This document shows, piece by piece, positions 8,749 through 16,714 of a DNA stretch of 64,000 nt. Where the stretch lies: NCBI RefSeq assembly GCF_014199255.1, contig NZ_JACIJF010000005.1, positions 186,001-250,000 of the forward strand, read 5' to 3'. Position 1 is the first letter of the stretch, and each line of letters begins with the position of its first letter. The stretch is from Sphingomonas xinjiangensis. GTDB lineage: Bacteria > Pseudomonadota > Alphaproteobacteria > Sphingomonadales > Sphingomonadaceae. The notes beneath the pieces are model-generated. The model saw only the letters and a program-made list of their open reading frames with translations. It was not told the origin of the DNA and ran no database searches. The position numbers and the translations under genes were made by a program.

Positions 8749-9459
8749 ATGGCCAACACGGTCGTACTCAACAATGTCGAGCATGCCGATCTGGTCGTGG
8801 CGATACGCCACGGAGCGGCGTTCGGCGATGCGGTAAATCAGGTGCTGGTTCTTCCGACCGAATTTGAGGAAGCACAGCGGGACTTCCCGATCCTGTTCCG
8901 CCGGGGAGGCGATGAGCTCGAAGCGGTAGCCCTGCTCGGGCTCGACCGCGACGAGAACCTGTTTCTGGAGGGAAAGCGCTGGCAGAGCCGGCACATTCCG
9001 CTGGTCCAGCAGCGCGGGCCATTCTCGATCGATGTGCCAGCGCCAGGCGCAGGAGAGCCTATGCTCCACATCGATCTAGACGACCCCCGCGTCGGTGCGG
9101 CTGACGGAGCGCCCTTGTTCCTGCCGCACGGGGGCAACGCCCGCTATCTGGAGCATATCACAAAGCTCTTTCAGGCGATCTATGCTGGGGTGGATGCCGC
9201 CAAAGCTATGTATGCCGCGTTCGACGAATTCGGGCTGGTGCAACCGATTGCGCTGGAGGTGATGCTGAACGAAGAACAGCGTTATGCGATTACCGGGCAC
9301 GAGGTGCTGTCCGCCGAACGCTTGGCGGCACTGAATGGCGCTGCTTTGGCCGCGCTCCACCAAAGGGGTTTCCTCGGACCCGCCTTCCTGATCGCGGCGT
9401 CGCTGAGCAACATCAGCCAATTGATCGCCCGCAAGAACGCGCGGCTAGCAGCTATATGA
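8749..9459 (+). CDS. SapC family protein (cassette 1)
   Basis: A 236-residue protein of the SapC family, named after a Campylobacter S-layer-associated protein whose biochemical role is unknown. The hallmark is an N-terminal half with a (F/Y)PILFRRG strand, an ENLFLEGKRW segment and a DDPR region; the second protein of this kind in the window (34122-34838) has the same landmarks (YPILFQRG, ENLFLDGGRW, LDSPR). No signal peptide or membrane helix is visible, so it is probably cytosolic. It opens a cassette of three genes joined by 4-base overlaps (SapC, cupin, halogenase) behind receptor 1. SapC, PASS1-like cupin and halogenase genes are known neighbours of oligosaccharide receptors in xanthomonads and caulobacters (recalled), yet no reaction has been assigned to the set. 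Confidence 0.85.
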   Translation: MANTVVLNNVEHADLVVAIRHGAAFGDAVNQVLVLPTEFEEAQRDFPILFRRGGDELEAVALLGLDRDENLFLEGKRWQSRHIPLVQQRGPFSIDVPAPGAGEPMLHIDLDDPRVGAADGAPLFLPHGGNARYLEHITKLFQAIYAGVDAAKAMYAAFDEFGLVQPIALEVMLNEEQRYAITGHEVLSAERLAALNGAALAALHQRGFLGPAFLIAASLSNISQLIARKNARLAAI

Positions 9460-10499
9460 GCCATGCCGCGCGCGTGGAGCGGCGCACGCGCGTCATAGAA
9501 GGCATTGCGCCCGATGCGATCCCGTTCGACGCCTTGATGGTGGAGCAACAGCCTGCGATCCTTCGCGGTGTGGCATGCGATTGGCCACTGGTTCGCGAAG
9601 GTTTGGGTTCCGCCAAGAGCGCTCTCGATTATCTCGCGGGCTTCGACGCCGGGCGGTCGGTTGTGGCCTTTACCGGCGCGCCTGCCATCCAGGGGCGGTT
9701 CTTCTACAACGAGGCGCTGACCGGCTTCAATTTCGAAGGAGCGCGGGTGGGCCTGTCGGCCATGCTGAAGCGCATTGTCGATCATCTGGTCGACGTCGAC
9801 GCGCCGTCTTTCTACATCGGCTCCACGGATCTCGGCACGTATCTGCCCGGACTGCGTGAGGCGGGAAACGACCTAGTCCTGAACCATGCGATGTTCGTCG
9901 CGAACCCGCCGATCACGAGCATCTGGATCGGCAACCGCACCGTCGCCACGGCCCATTACGACATGTCCCATAATCTTGCCTGCTGCGCCGTAGGGAGGCG
10001 CCGGTTCACGCTGTTTCCACCCGAGCAAGTCGCAAACCTGTATCCGGGGCCCCTGGAGCCGACGCCGGGCGGGCAAGTGGTCAGCATGGTCGACTTCAGG
10101 CAGCCGGACTTCGCCGCGCACCCTGACTTTCGAACGGCGCTGGAGACCGCCGAAATTGCCGAATTGGAACCGGGCGACGTGCTGTTCTACCCGGCTTTAT
10201 GGTGGCACCATGTCGAAGCGCTCGATCCGTTCAACGTGCTGGTGAACTATTGGTGGAACACCTCACCCGCCTTCATGGACACGCCGCAGAACACGCTGCT
10301 CCATGCCATGCTGAGCCTTCGGGATCGGCCTGCTCCTGAAAAAACGGCGTGGAAGGCGTTATTCGACTATTACATTTTCGGCCCGTCGGAGCGCGCGAGC
10401 GCGCACTTGCCTGAACACGCGCGCGGGCCGCTGAGTAGTTTGGATGCCGCCACGGCACGCAGGCTTCGCGCACAACTTATAGGGAAGTTGAACCGATGA
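9456..10499 (+). CDS. JmjC/PASS1-like cupin oxygenase (cassette 1)
   Basis: This 347-residue protein belongs to the cupin_8 (JmjC-like, PASS1-related) family. It shows the iron facial triad: His and Asp in AHYD near residue 167 and the distal His in YPALWWHHVEAL near residue 250, with NLACCAVGRRRFTLFPPEQ between them. Relatives are Fe(II)/2-oxoglutarate dioxygenases that hydroxylate protein side chains or small molecules. Its substrate is unknown. It starts on an ATGA overlap with the SapC gene and ends on an ATGA overlap with the halogenase gene, so the three proteins are made together. The closest match in the window is the cupin at 33098-34129, which keeps the same metal ligands (AHND, WWHHVEGL). 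Confidence 0.87.
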   Translation: MSHAARVERRTRVIEGIAPDAIPFDALMVEQQPAILRGVACDWPLVREGLGSAKSALDYLAGFDAGRSVVAFTGAPAIQGRFFYNEALTGFNFEGARVGLSAMLKRIVDHLVDVDAPSFYIGSTDLGTYLPGLREAGNDLVLNHAMFVANPPITSIWIGNRTVATAHYDMSHNLACCAVGRRRFTLFPPEQVANLYPGPLEPTPGGQVVSMVDFRQPDFAAHPDFRTALETAEIAELEPGDVLFYPALWWHHVEALDPFNVLVNYWWNTSPAFMDTPQNTLLHAMLSLRDRPAPEKTAWKALFDYYIFGPSERASAHLPEHARGPLSSLDAATARRLRAQLIGKLNR

Positions 10500-11983
10500 G
10501 CGAGCAACGGGTTCGCCGCGTGGTGATCGCCGGCGGCGGCACCGCAGGCTGGATCGCAGCGGCGGCTTTGGTGAAGCAACTGGGCCCGTTGCTGGATATC
10601 ACCTTGGTGGAGTCGGACGAGATCGGCACGGTCGGCGTCGGGGAATCCACCATTCCGACGTCGCGCCGCTTTCACCAGATGCTCGGCATCGACGAGCCGG
10701 CCTTTATGCGCGAAACCCAGGCGAGCTTCAAACTGGGCATCTCGTTCGAGGATTGGACCCGCAAGGGCGACCGATATTTCCACTCCTTCGGTCAGATCGG
10801 ACGGCAGGCGAGTTGGATGGCGGACTTCCACCATTTCTGGCTGGAAGCACAAAGCCAGGGCTTTGGCGGTCACCTGGCCGACTACAGCCTGGAACTGAAC
10901 GCAGCGGCCAGCGGGCGCATGGAGGTCGGGGCACAGGCGCAGGTTCAATATGCATTCCACTTGGACGCCACGCTTTATGCCCGCTTCCTGCGGCGGCTGA
11001 GCGAAAATGCCGGTGTACGCCGCGTCGAAGGCAAGATCACGCGCGTCGAACAGAATGGCGAATCCGGCTTCCTCAGGGCGCTGGTGCTCGAGTCCGGCGC
11101 GCGAATCGAGGGCGATCTATTCCTCGACTGCACCGGCTTTCGCGCGCTCCTGAGCGAGCAGACGCTTCAAAGCGGGTTCGAGGATTGGAGTCAGTGGATC
11201 AGCACCGACTGCGCTTTTGCGGTGCAGACGGAAACGGCGGAGCCGCCGGTACCCTATACCCGAGCGATCGCCCACCAGGCCGGGTGGCGCTGGAAGATCC
11301 CGCTTCAGCATCGCGTCGGCAACGGGCTGGTGTTTGGCAGCGAGTTCCTGTCGCCCGAAGCGGCGCGGCAACAGTTGCTCGATGCGCTGGATGGACGGCC
11401 ATTATTCGACCCAAGGCTGATCCGCTACCGCACGGGGCAGCGGCGCAAGGTTTGGAACAAGAATTGCGTCGCATTGGGCCTGTCGAGCGGGTTCATCGAA
11501 CCGCTGGAATCCACCAGCATCCACTTGATCAAGACCGGCGTCACGCGGCTGATCCAGGCATTTCCGTTTGGAGGCATCGGCGAAGCGCAGACGGCGCGGT
11601 TCAATGCCCAGGCTCGCCACGAGATGGAAGGCGTCCGCGACTTCATCATCCTCCATTATCATCTCAACCACCGCGAAGAGCCATTTTGGGAGCGGTGCCG
11701 GACCATGGCCATTCCTCAAACGCTGGCAGAGCGCCTCGCCTTGTTCGTGGAGGCGGCACAGGCATATCAAGCCGGAGACGATCTGTTCCGCGTCGATAGC
11801 TGGGTGCAGGTCTTGCTTGGGCAAGGGCTGGCGCCGCAGGGCCATCACCAACTCGCGCGGATGATGCCTGCCGACAATCTGCGCAAGACGCTGGATACGC
11901 TCCGGCAAGAGGTCATGACCGCGGTGAAGGCGATGCCCCGTCATGCCGAGGTCCTGAAAATCTACTGCCCCTCCCCGCTTTGA
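10496..11983 (+). CDS. Flavin-dependent tryptophan-halogenase family protein (cassette 1)
   Basis: The 495-residue protein has the Trp-halogenase fold. The FAD motif GGGTAGW is at residues 13-19, a Lys lies exactly at position 79 (in ASFKLG) as in PrnA, the WxWxIP motif is at 264-269 (WRWKIP), and the second catalytic acid is Glu338 in FIEPLEST. In authentic halogenases FADH2 and oxygen give hypochlorite, which the Lys carries to the aromatic ring; all needed residues are present. Whether it halogenates tryptophan, another aromatic or a protein is unknown. It closes the SapC-cupin-halogenase cassette by an ATGA overlap. No flavin reductase gene is visible in the window. Confidence 0.9.
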   Translation: MSEQRVRRVVIAGGGTAGWIAAAALVKQLGPLLDITLVESDEIGTVGVGESTIPTSRRFHQMLGIDEPAFMRETQASFKLGISFEDWTRKGDRYFHSFGQIGRQASWMADFHHFWLEAQSQGFGGHLADYSLELNAAASGRMEVGAQAQVQYAFHLDATLYARFLRRLSENAGVRRVEGKITRVEQNGESGFLRALVLESGARIEGDLFLDCTGFRALLSEQTLQSGFEDWSQWISTDCAFAVQTETAEPPVPYTRAIAHQAGWRWKIPLQHRVGNGLVFGSEFLSPEAARQQLLDALDGRPLFDPRLIRYRTGQRRKVWNKNCVALGLSSGFIEPLESTSIHLIKTGVTRLIQAFPFGGIGEAQTARFNAQARHEMEGVRDFIILHYHLNHREEPFWERCRTMAIPQTLAERLALFVEAAQAYQAGDDLFRVDSWVQVLLGQGLAPQGHHQLARMMPADNLRKTLDTLRQEVMTAVKAMPRHAEVLKIYCPSPL

Positions 11984-12017
11984 GCGGAGCTCAAGCGGCA
12001 CTCGATAAGGACAACGA

Positions 12018-13247
12018 ATGCGATCCAGTCATATCGGCGCTTTGATTGCGGCATTGCTGGCGTCCTGCCCCGCCTGGGCCGGCGAGCGCTGGGTCGCCAG
12101 CTGGGGTTCCGCCCAGATGATCCCGCTGGACGAAAATGCGCTGCCGGCGGCGCGGGCCAGCGACGTTACCCTGCGTCAGGTGGTGCGGCTTTCCGTAGGC
12201 GGCAAGCGGCTGCGCGTCCGCTTCTCGAATGCGTTCGGCACCGCGCCGCTGGTGATCGGCGCGGCATATCTGGGAAGGCAGGCTGCGCCGGGCGGCGTGG
12301 CGCTGGTGAAAGGCAGCAGCCATAGCCTGAGCTTTGCTGGCCAGCGCAGCATCACCATTCCGGCAGGCGCCGAGATATACAGCGATCCCATCTCGATGGC
12401 AGTCGCGCCGGGCGGCGATCTGGCGGTCAGCCTGTATCTGCCCACCGCGCCAGCCGTTCAAACCGGCCACCCCGGATCGCGCGCGACGAGCTTCCTTATC
12501 GCGGGAAACCGCGCCGCCGACGACGCGCCGGCAGGTGCCGAACCATCGCCACGCTGGTGGGCCTTGGCAGACATCGAAGTCGAAGCGCCCGATGATAGCG
12601 CGGCGGTGGTGGCGATCGGAGACTCGATCACCGACGGTTACGGTGTGAAGCCGGACACGCACGGGCGCTGGACCGACGCCTTTGCGGCGAGACTGCGTGC
12701 CGATCCGGCGACACGGGGAATCGGGGTCGTCAATGCGGGGATCGGCGGCAACCGCATCCTGCTCGATGGATCGGGACCCAATTTGATCGCGCGCTTCGAC
12801 CGAGACGTGATCGCGCGCAGCGGCGTGCGCTGGGCAATCCTGCTGGAAGGCACCAACGATCTGGGCATGCTGACCCGCGATGCGCCGGCGACGCCTGCGG
12901 CACATGCAGCGATCGTCACTCAGTTGATCCAGGCCTATTCGCAAGTCGCCGCACGTGCGCATGCGCATGGGATCAAGCTGATCGGCGGGACGATCACGCC
13001 CTTTGGGGGTAACGAATATTACCACCCGGGTCCTGCGTTGGAGGCAGCGCGTCAGGCAGTGAACCACTTCATCCGCACCAGCGGACAGTTCGACGCGGTC
13101 ATCGATTTCGATAAAATTCTGCGCGATCCCGCCCGCCCTAACCGGCTGAACCCGGCCTATGACTCCGGCGACCATCTTCATCCGTCGATGGCGGGATACC
13201 GGGCGATGGGCCAGGCCGTTCCATTGGCATTATTCAAAAAACATTGA
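12018..13247 (+). CDS. Secreted SGNH/GDSL esterase, probable polysaccharide deacetylase-type esterase
   Basis: A 409-residue protein with a signal peptide (about 1-22, ending AWA). An N-terminal beta domain of some 180 residues precedes an SGNH hydrolase domain with block I GDSITDG (Ser near residue 201), block II NAGIGGNRI, block III GTNDLG and block V DSGDHLHP (Asp and His near residues 384-387). Such two-domain enzymes often remove acetyl or other acyl groups from plant polysaccharides. The gene lies 34 bases after the halogenase gene, probably in the same transcript, and the surrounding GH67, GH3 and GH43 genes make an acetyl-xylan esterase role likely (inference). It converges on receptor 2 with a terminator between them. 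Confidence 0.83.
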   Translation: MRSSHIGALIAALLASCPAWAGERWVASWGSAQMIPLDENALPAARASDVTLRQVVRLSVGGKRLRVRFSNAFGTAPLVIGAAYLGRQAAPGGVALVKGSSHSLSFAGQRSITIPAGAEIYSDPISMAVAPGGDLAVSLYLPTAPAVQTGHPGSRATSFLIAGNRAADDAPAGAEPSPRWWALADIEVEAPDDSAAVVAIGDSITDGYGVKPDTHGRWTDAFAARLRADPATRGIGVVNAGIGGNRILLDGSGPNLIARFDRDVIARSGVRWAILLEGTNDLGMLTRDAPATPAAHAAIVTQLIQAYSQVAARAHAHGIKLIGGTITPFGGNEYYHPGPALEAARQAVNHFIRTSGQFDAVIDFDKILRDPARPNRLNPAYDSGDHLHPSMAGYRAMGQAVPLALFKKH

Positions 13248-13261
13248 ACGTTTCCAGCAAA

Positions 13262-13296
13262 CAACAAAAAGGCGGCAGGCCCGTAGGTCTGCCGCC
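13262..13296 (-). terminator. Intrinsic terminator for receptor 2
   Basis: On the minus strand GGCGGCAG and CTGCCGCC (arms 13271-13278 and 13289-13296) form a perfect 8-bp stem with a 10-base loop, followed by TTTTTGTTGTTT. It lies 26 bases beyond the receptor 2 stop codon and also separates it from the convergent esterase gene. Confidence 0.85.
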
Positions 13297-13321
13297 CAGT
13301 GGGGGGTTTTGTTAAAAGGGG

Positions 13322-16300
13322 TCAGAACCGGCCGCGGATACCTACCAGTACGGTGCGGCCCGGATTGTAAGAGTTGAAGGTCGCATTCTCGAATTGGAAA
13401 TAGCTGCTTTGCGCTTCCTTGGTGATGTTGATCACATTGAGGACCAGGGTCGGCAGATACTTTGCGCCGAGCACCTTGCTCAGATCGACATTGCCTGAGA
13501 AGTCGAGCTGACCATAATCGCGGCCGAAGATCGCGGCGTTAGGGATGCCGTTTTGATTGAGGCCCGAACCCTGCGATCCTTCGTTGAAGGTGTAGGTCAG
13601 GCGCGCCGAGACCCCGTTGCCTTCATAATAGCCGGTTGCGGTGTAGGTAGTCGGCGCGACGCCGATCGCCACGGCCGGCGCGCCGGCACCCTCACCCTTC
13701 TGGTCGATCAGCGTCAGGTTGCCCTGGAAGCCGAAGCCTTCCACGCCGATATACCGAGTGAGGAAGTCGAGCGGCTGGGTGATCTGAAATTCCAGGCCGT
13801 TGACCTTGAGCTTGCCGTCCGAATTGACCTGTTGCTGGATCACGATCGGCACCGAGCTGAGCGACTGGCCGGGTGCAGCGCGCGCCGCCAGTGCGTCACG
13901 CTGGGCCTGGGTCAGCGAGTCGATGGTGATGCCATAGGGATCGAGGAACGAGAACGGCACGGTGTTGAGGCCGTTGACCGTAAAGCCGGTGATCGACTTG
14001 CGGAACGCCGCAAAGGCGATCACGCCCTCTCCGCCGGTGTAATATTCAAAGCCAAAATCGATGTTGGTCGAGATGTAGGGATCGAGCGCGCTGTTGCCCA
14101 CCGTGCCGATGTCCGCCGAAGGCTGAACGAAGCTGGCGCCGGGCAGCAAAGCGTTAGGATCGGGACGGGTCAGCGTCTTCGACACGGAGCCGCGCACCAC
14201 TGCCTTGCCCGCGAAGTCGAAGGCGATGCTCGCCGAGGGCAGGAAGTTGGAATACAGCGTGCGCGTGTTCGGGAAGGTGTTGACGTTGGGATAGCGCCCC
14301 CCGTCCGGCAGCGTACCGCCCCCCGCCAGCGTGTTGCGTGGATCGGGAACGCTGACGCGCCCGCCGACGATCTGTTCGGTGCGGACATAGCGCAGGCCGC
14401 CGTTCAGCCGCAGCGTGTTGTCGCCGATATCGAAGATACCGTTGGCCTCGGCAAAGGTGCCGGTGACCTTTTCCTGGATCAGGCCGCCATTGGCGCCGCT
14501 GCTGCCCGCGCCAGTCTCGGTCGCCTGCGACAACAGGGTGTCATATCCGGTAGCCGTGCGGAACTTGTCCCAATCGACGGTAACGTAGCCGGTGTCGTTC
14601 GGCCGCAGGAAGCCAGGCACCGCCGCGGTAGGGATCAGCGATCCGGCATAGGAGATCGGTGGCGCACCGACGGTGGCGTTGGTGCCATAGCCTGGGAAAG
14701 TCGGGAAACCGGCCGGTGTCGCCGTGCCAGGTTGGTTCAGCCCGGTGCACGGAGTGGTGCCGGTGTTCGGCGCCAGCAGGGCGATGTTGATGCCGTTGCC
14801 GCAAATCGCGTTCTGCCACGGATTGGTGTTGTCGAACGGGGTAATCCGGCGCTTCGTATCGTCGTAGGCCGCGCCCACCCGGACGCTGAAGCGGCGCGCA
14901 TCGCCGAACAACAGGCTGCCGCGGATGCCCTTGGTCTCAGTGGCGCGTTCCTCGCCGTTCAGGTTGACGCGGCCGCCGCCGTTCCAGCCGAAGTTGCGGG
15001 GATCGTTGAGGTCGATGTTCGCGCTGATCTGCGGAATGCCGCCATCATTGACATAAGTGGCCGTGGTGCCGCTGCTGGGCGGCGTGATGACCAGCACCGT
15101 CGGGCTTTCGCGGCGGAAATTGCTCTTGGTGTAGTTGGCCTGGAGGTCGCCCTTGACCCAATCGTTGATTTCAAAATCGAGGCCTGGGTTGACGCCCCAA
15201 TAATCCTGCACATCGCGATAGGGACGATATTCGAGGAAAAACTGGGCGTTGGCATAGGTGCCGCCGGTGACCACGCAGCCAGTGGTGCAATCGCTGCGAT
15301 CATACGTGGTGTTGATCGGAATCGCCGCGCCGTTGCGGCCGACGAAGTTCATCGCGGTGCGGGTGAACTCGCTGACCCGACGGCCGTACATGCCGTCGAC
15401 ATAGAAATGCAGCGCATCGCTCGGCCGCCATTCGGCCGAGGCCAGGAAGCTCTTGCGGTCGCGATAGCCGATCTCGGTACGCGGGCGGCCCAGGCGCGGG
15501 ATCAGACCGTTATCGATCTGCGTGATGTTGGCACCCGGATTTAGCGCGAGCAGCGCTTCCTGGTTGAGCGGCGCGCCGACGGTCAGGCCGTTGCCGGCGT
15601 TGATCGGTACGGTGCCTGGAATAGTGAAGTTGCCGCCGCCGGTGGTGTTGCAGGCGGTGCGGCACTGGGCCGCAGCGATCTGCGCAGCGGTGGGCCCAGT
15701 GGCGCCGGCTGTTACCGCTGGCGTGAGGAGGTTGGGATTGGTCCAGCCGATCGTCTCGAACCCGTCGACGCGGAACTCGTTGCGCGAAAGCGACGCGCCG
15801 GCCAGCAGGCCGAAATCGCCAAAGGTGGCGCTGGCCAGCACATGGCCGCGATAGCCCCATTTGTCCGCCGGACCCGACTTGGAACCCTGAAGCGCATAGC
15901 TCACATAGGGCTTGGGATTATCGAACGGGCGTGCCGAGCGCAGGTTGACGGTGCCGGCGGCGCCGCCTTCGACCTGGCTGGCGACCGGCGACTTGCTGAC
16001 CGTCAGCTGGGTGAACAGCTCGGTCGGCAGCATGTCGAGATCGACTTCGCGGTTCGTGCTCTGTGCGTCGAAGCGGACGGATGCGATCGCGACCGGCGCG
16101 CCGTTCAGCAGCACGCGCGTGAAGTTGGTGCCCAGACCGCGAATCGCGACGTTGGAGCCCTCCCCCGTTACTTCGCGGCTGATGGTGACGCCGGGAATGC
16201 GGTTGACCGATTCGGCGATGTTGGTGTCGGGGAATTTGCCGATATCTTCGGCGAAGATCGTGTCGGTGAAGCCGATCGAATTGCGCTTGGCGTTGGTCTG

Positions 16301-16585
16301 GCTCTGCAAGGAGGCGCGATAGCCGGTGACGACGATATCCTCGTTGCCGGTGGCGGAGGGATCGGCGGGCTGCGCCTGTGCACCGGCATCGTCGATCTGC
16401 GTCGGGGCAGTCTGACCAGCGCCGGTATCCTGCGCCGTGGCGGGCGTCTCGGCGCTGCTGTTCGACGAAGCGGTAGGCGTGCCCTGCACCTGCGCGAAGG
16501 CGGGCCAGGCAGCGGTGGTCAGCAACAAGGTAGTCGCGAGCGCCAGCGGACGGCGCACGGCAAGCGTGGTGGCACGATCAGTCAT
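13322..16585 (-). CDS. TonB-dependent receptor 2 (Xanthomonas/Caulobacter type)
   Basis: A large outer-membrane receptor, 1087 residues from the start I prefer. An ATG 36 bases further upstream exists, but GGGAGG lies 6 bases before the ATG at 16585, which opens directly into a signal peptide (MTDRATT...AWPAFAQ). A TonB box (NEDIVVTGYRASLQSQ) and the plug signature GKFPDTNIAESVNRIPGVTI with VAIRGLGTNFTRVLLNG follow, and the protein ends GIRGRF. It is probably a sugar receptor energised by TonB. It lacks the SapC-cupin-halogenase cassette. It lies downstream of the GH67 gene on the same strand but has its own box (16640-16653). Several loops carry cysteine pairs (CRTAC, CTTGC). Confidence 0.93.
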   Translation of the reverse strand: MTDRATTLAVRRPLALATTLLLTTAAWPAFAQVQGTPTASSNSSAETPATAQDTGAGQTAPTQIDDAGAQAQPADPSATGNEDIVVTGYRASLQSQTNAKRNSIGFTDTIFAEDIGKFPDTNIAESVNRIPGVTISREVTGEGSNVAIRGLGTNFTRVLLNGAPVAIASVRFDAQSTNREVDLDMLPTELFTQLTVSKSPVASQVEGGAAGTVNLRSARPFDNPKPYVSYALQGSKSGPADKWGYRGHVLASATFGDFGLLAGASLSRNEFRVDGFETIGWTNPNLLTPAVTAGATGPTAAQIAAAQCRTACNTTGGGNFTIPGTVPINAGNGLTVGAPLNQEALLALNPGANITQIDNGLIPRLGRPRTEIGYRDRKSFLASAEWRPSDALHFYVDGMYGRRVSEFTRTAMNFVGRNGAAIPINTTYDRSDCTTGCVVTGGTYANAQFFLEYRPYRDVQDYWGVNPGLDFEINDWVKGDLQANYTKSNFRRESPTVLVITPPSSGTTATYVNDGGIPQISANIDLNDPRNFGWNGGGRVNLNGEERATETKGIRGSLLFGDARRFSVRVGAAYDDTKRRITPFDNTNPWQNAICGNGINIALLAPNTGTTPCTGLNQPGTATPAGFPTFPGYGTNATVGAPPISYAGSLIPTAAVPGFLRPNDTGYVTVDWDKFRTATGYDTLLSQATETGAGSSGANGGLIQEKVTGTFAEANGIFDIGDNTLRLNGGLRYVRTEQIVGGRVSVPDPRNTLAGGGTLPDGGRYPNVNTFPNTRTLYSNFLPSASIAFDFAGKAVVRGSVSKTLTRPDPNALLPGASFVQPSADIGTVGNSALDPYISTNIDFGFEYYTGGEGVIAFAAFRKSITGFTVNGLNTVPFSFLDPYGITIDSLTQAQRDALAARAAPGQSLSSVPIVIQQQVNSDGKLKVNGLEFQITQPLDFLTRYIGVEGFGFQGNLTLIDQKGEGAGAPAVAIGVAPTTYTATGYYEGNGVSARLTYTFNEGSQGSGLNQNGIPNAAIFGRDYGQLDFSGNVDLSKVLGAKYLPTLVLNVINITKEAQSSYFQFENATFNSYNPGRTVLVGIRGRF

Positions 16586-16639
16586 TTTCATCCTCCCAGG
16601 ACCGCTCCTTGCCATCCGCACACCGGCTTCAGCCGGTTA

Positions 16640-16653
16640 TGGTAGCGATCACA
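16640..16653 (-). promoter_or_regulatory. LacI-type box B upstream of receptor 2
   Basis: TGGTAGCGATCACA on the plus strand, 54 bases before the receptor 2 start. Read on the minus strand, a TTGTTA hexamer (16670 down to 16665) would put the box over the -10 element, the same geometry as in front of receptor 1. It shares the TAGCG core with boxes A, C and D. Confidence 0.5.
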
Positions 16654-16714
16654 TTTCTGCTCGGTAACAATCGACGCGGCATCGTGTCAATGGACAGCTG
16701 TCATACAACTGGGC

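Noticed and set aside
13553-15544. A 663-codon open frame antisense to receptor 2, and a 704-codon one (24487-26601) antisense to receptor 4
   Set aside because: Long open frames opposite GC-rich genes are common because of codon bias; the sense strands encode clear receptors with signal peptides, and the antisense products resemble no family.
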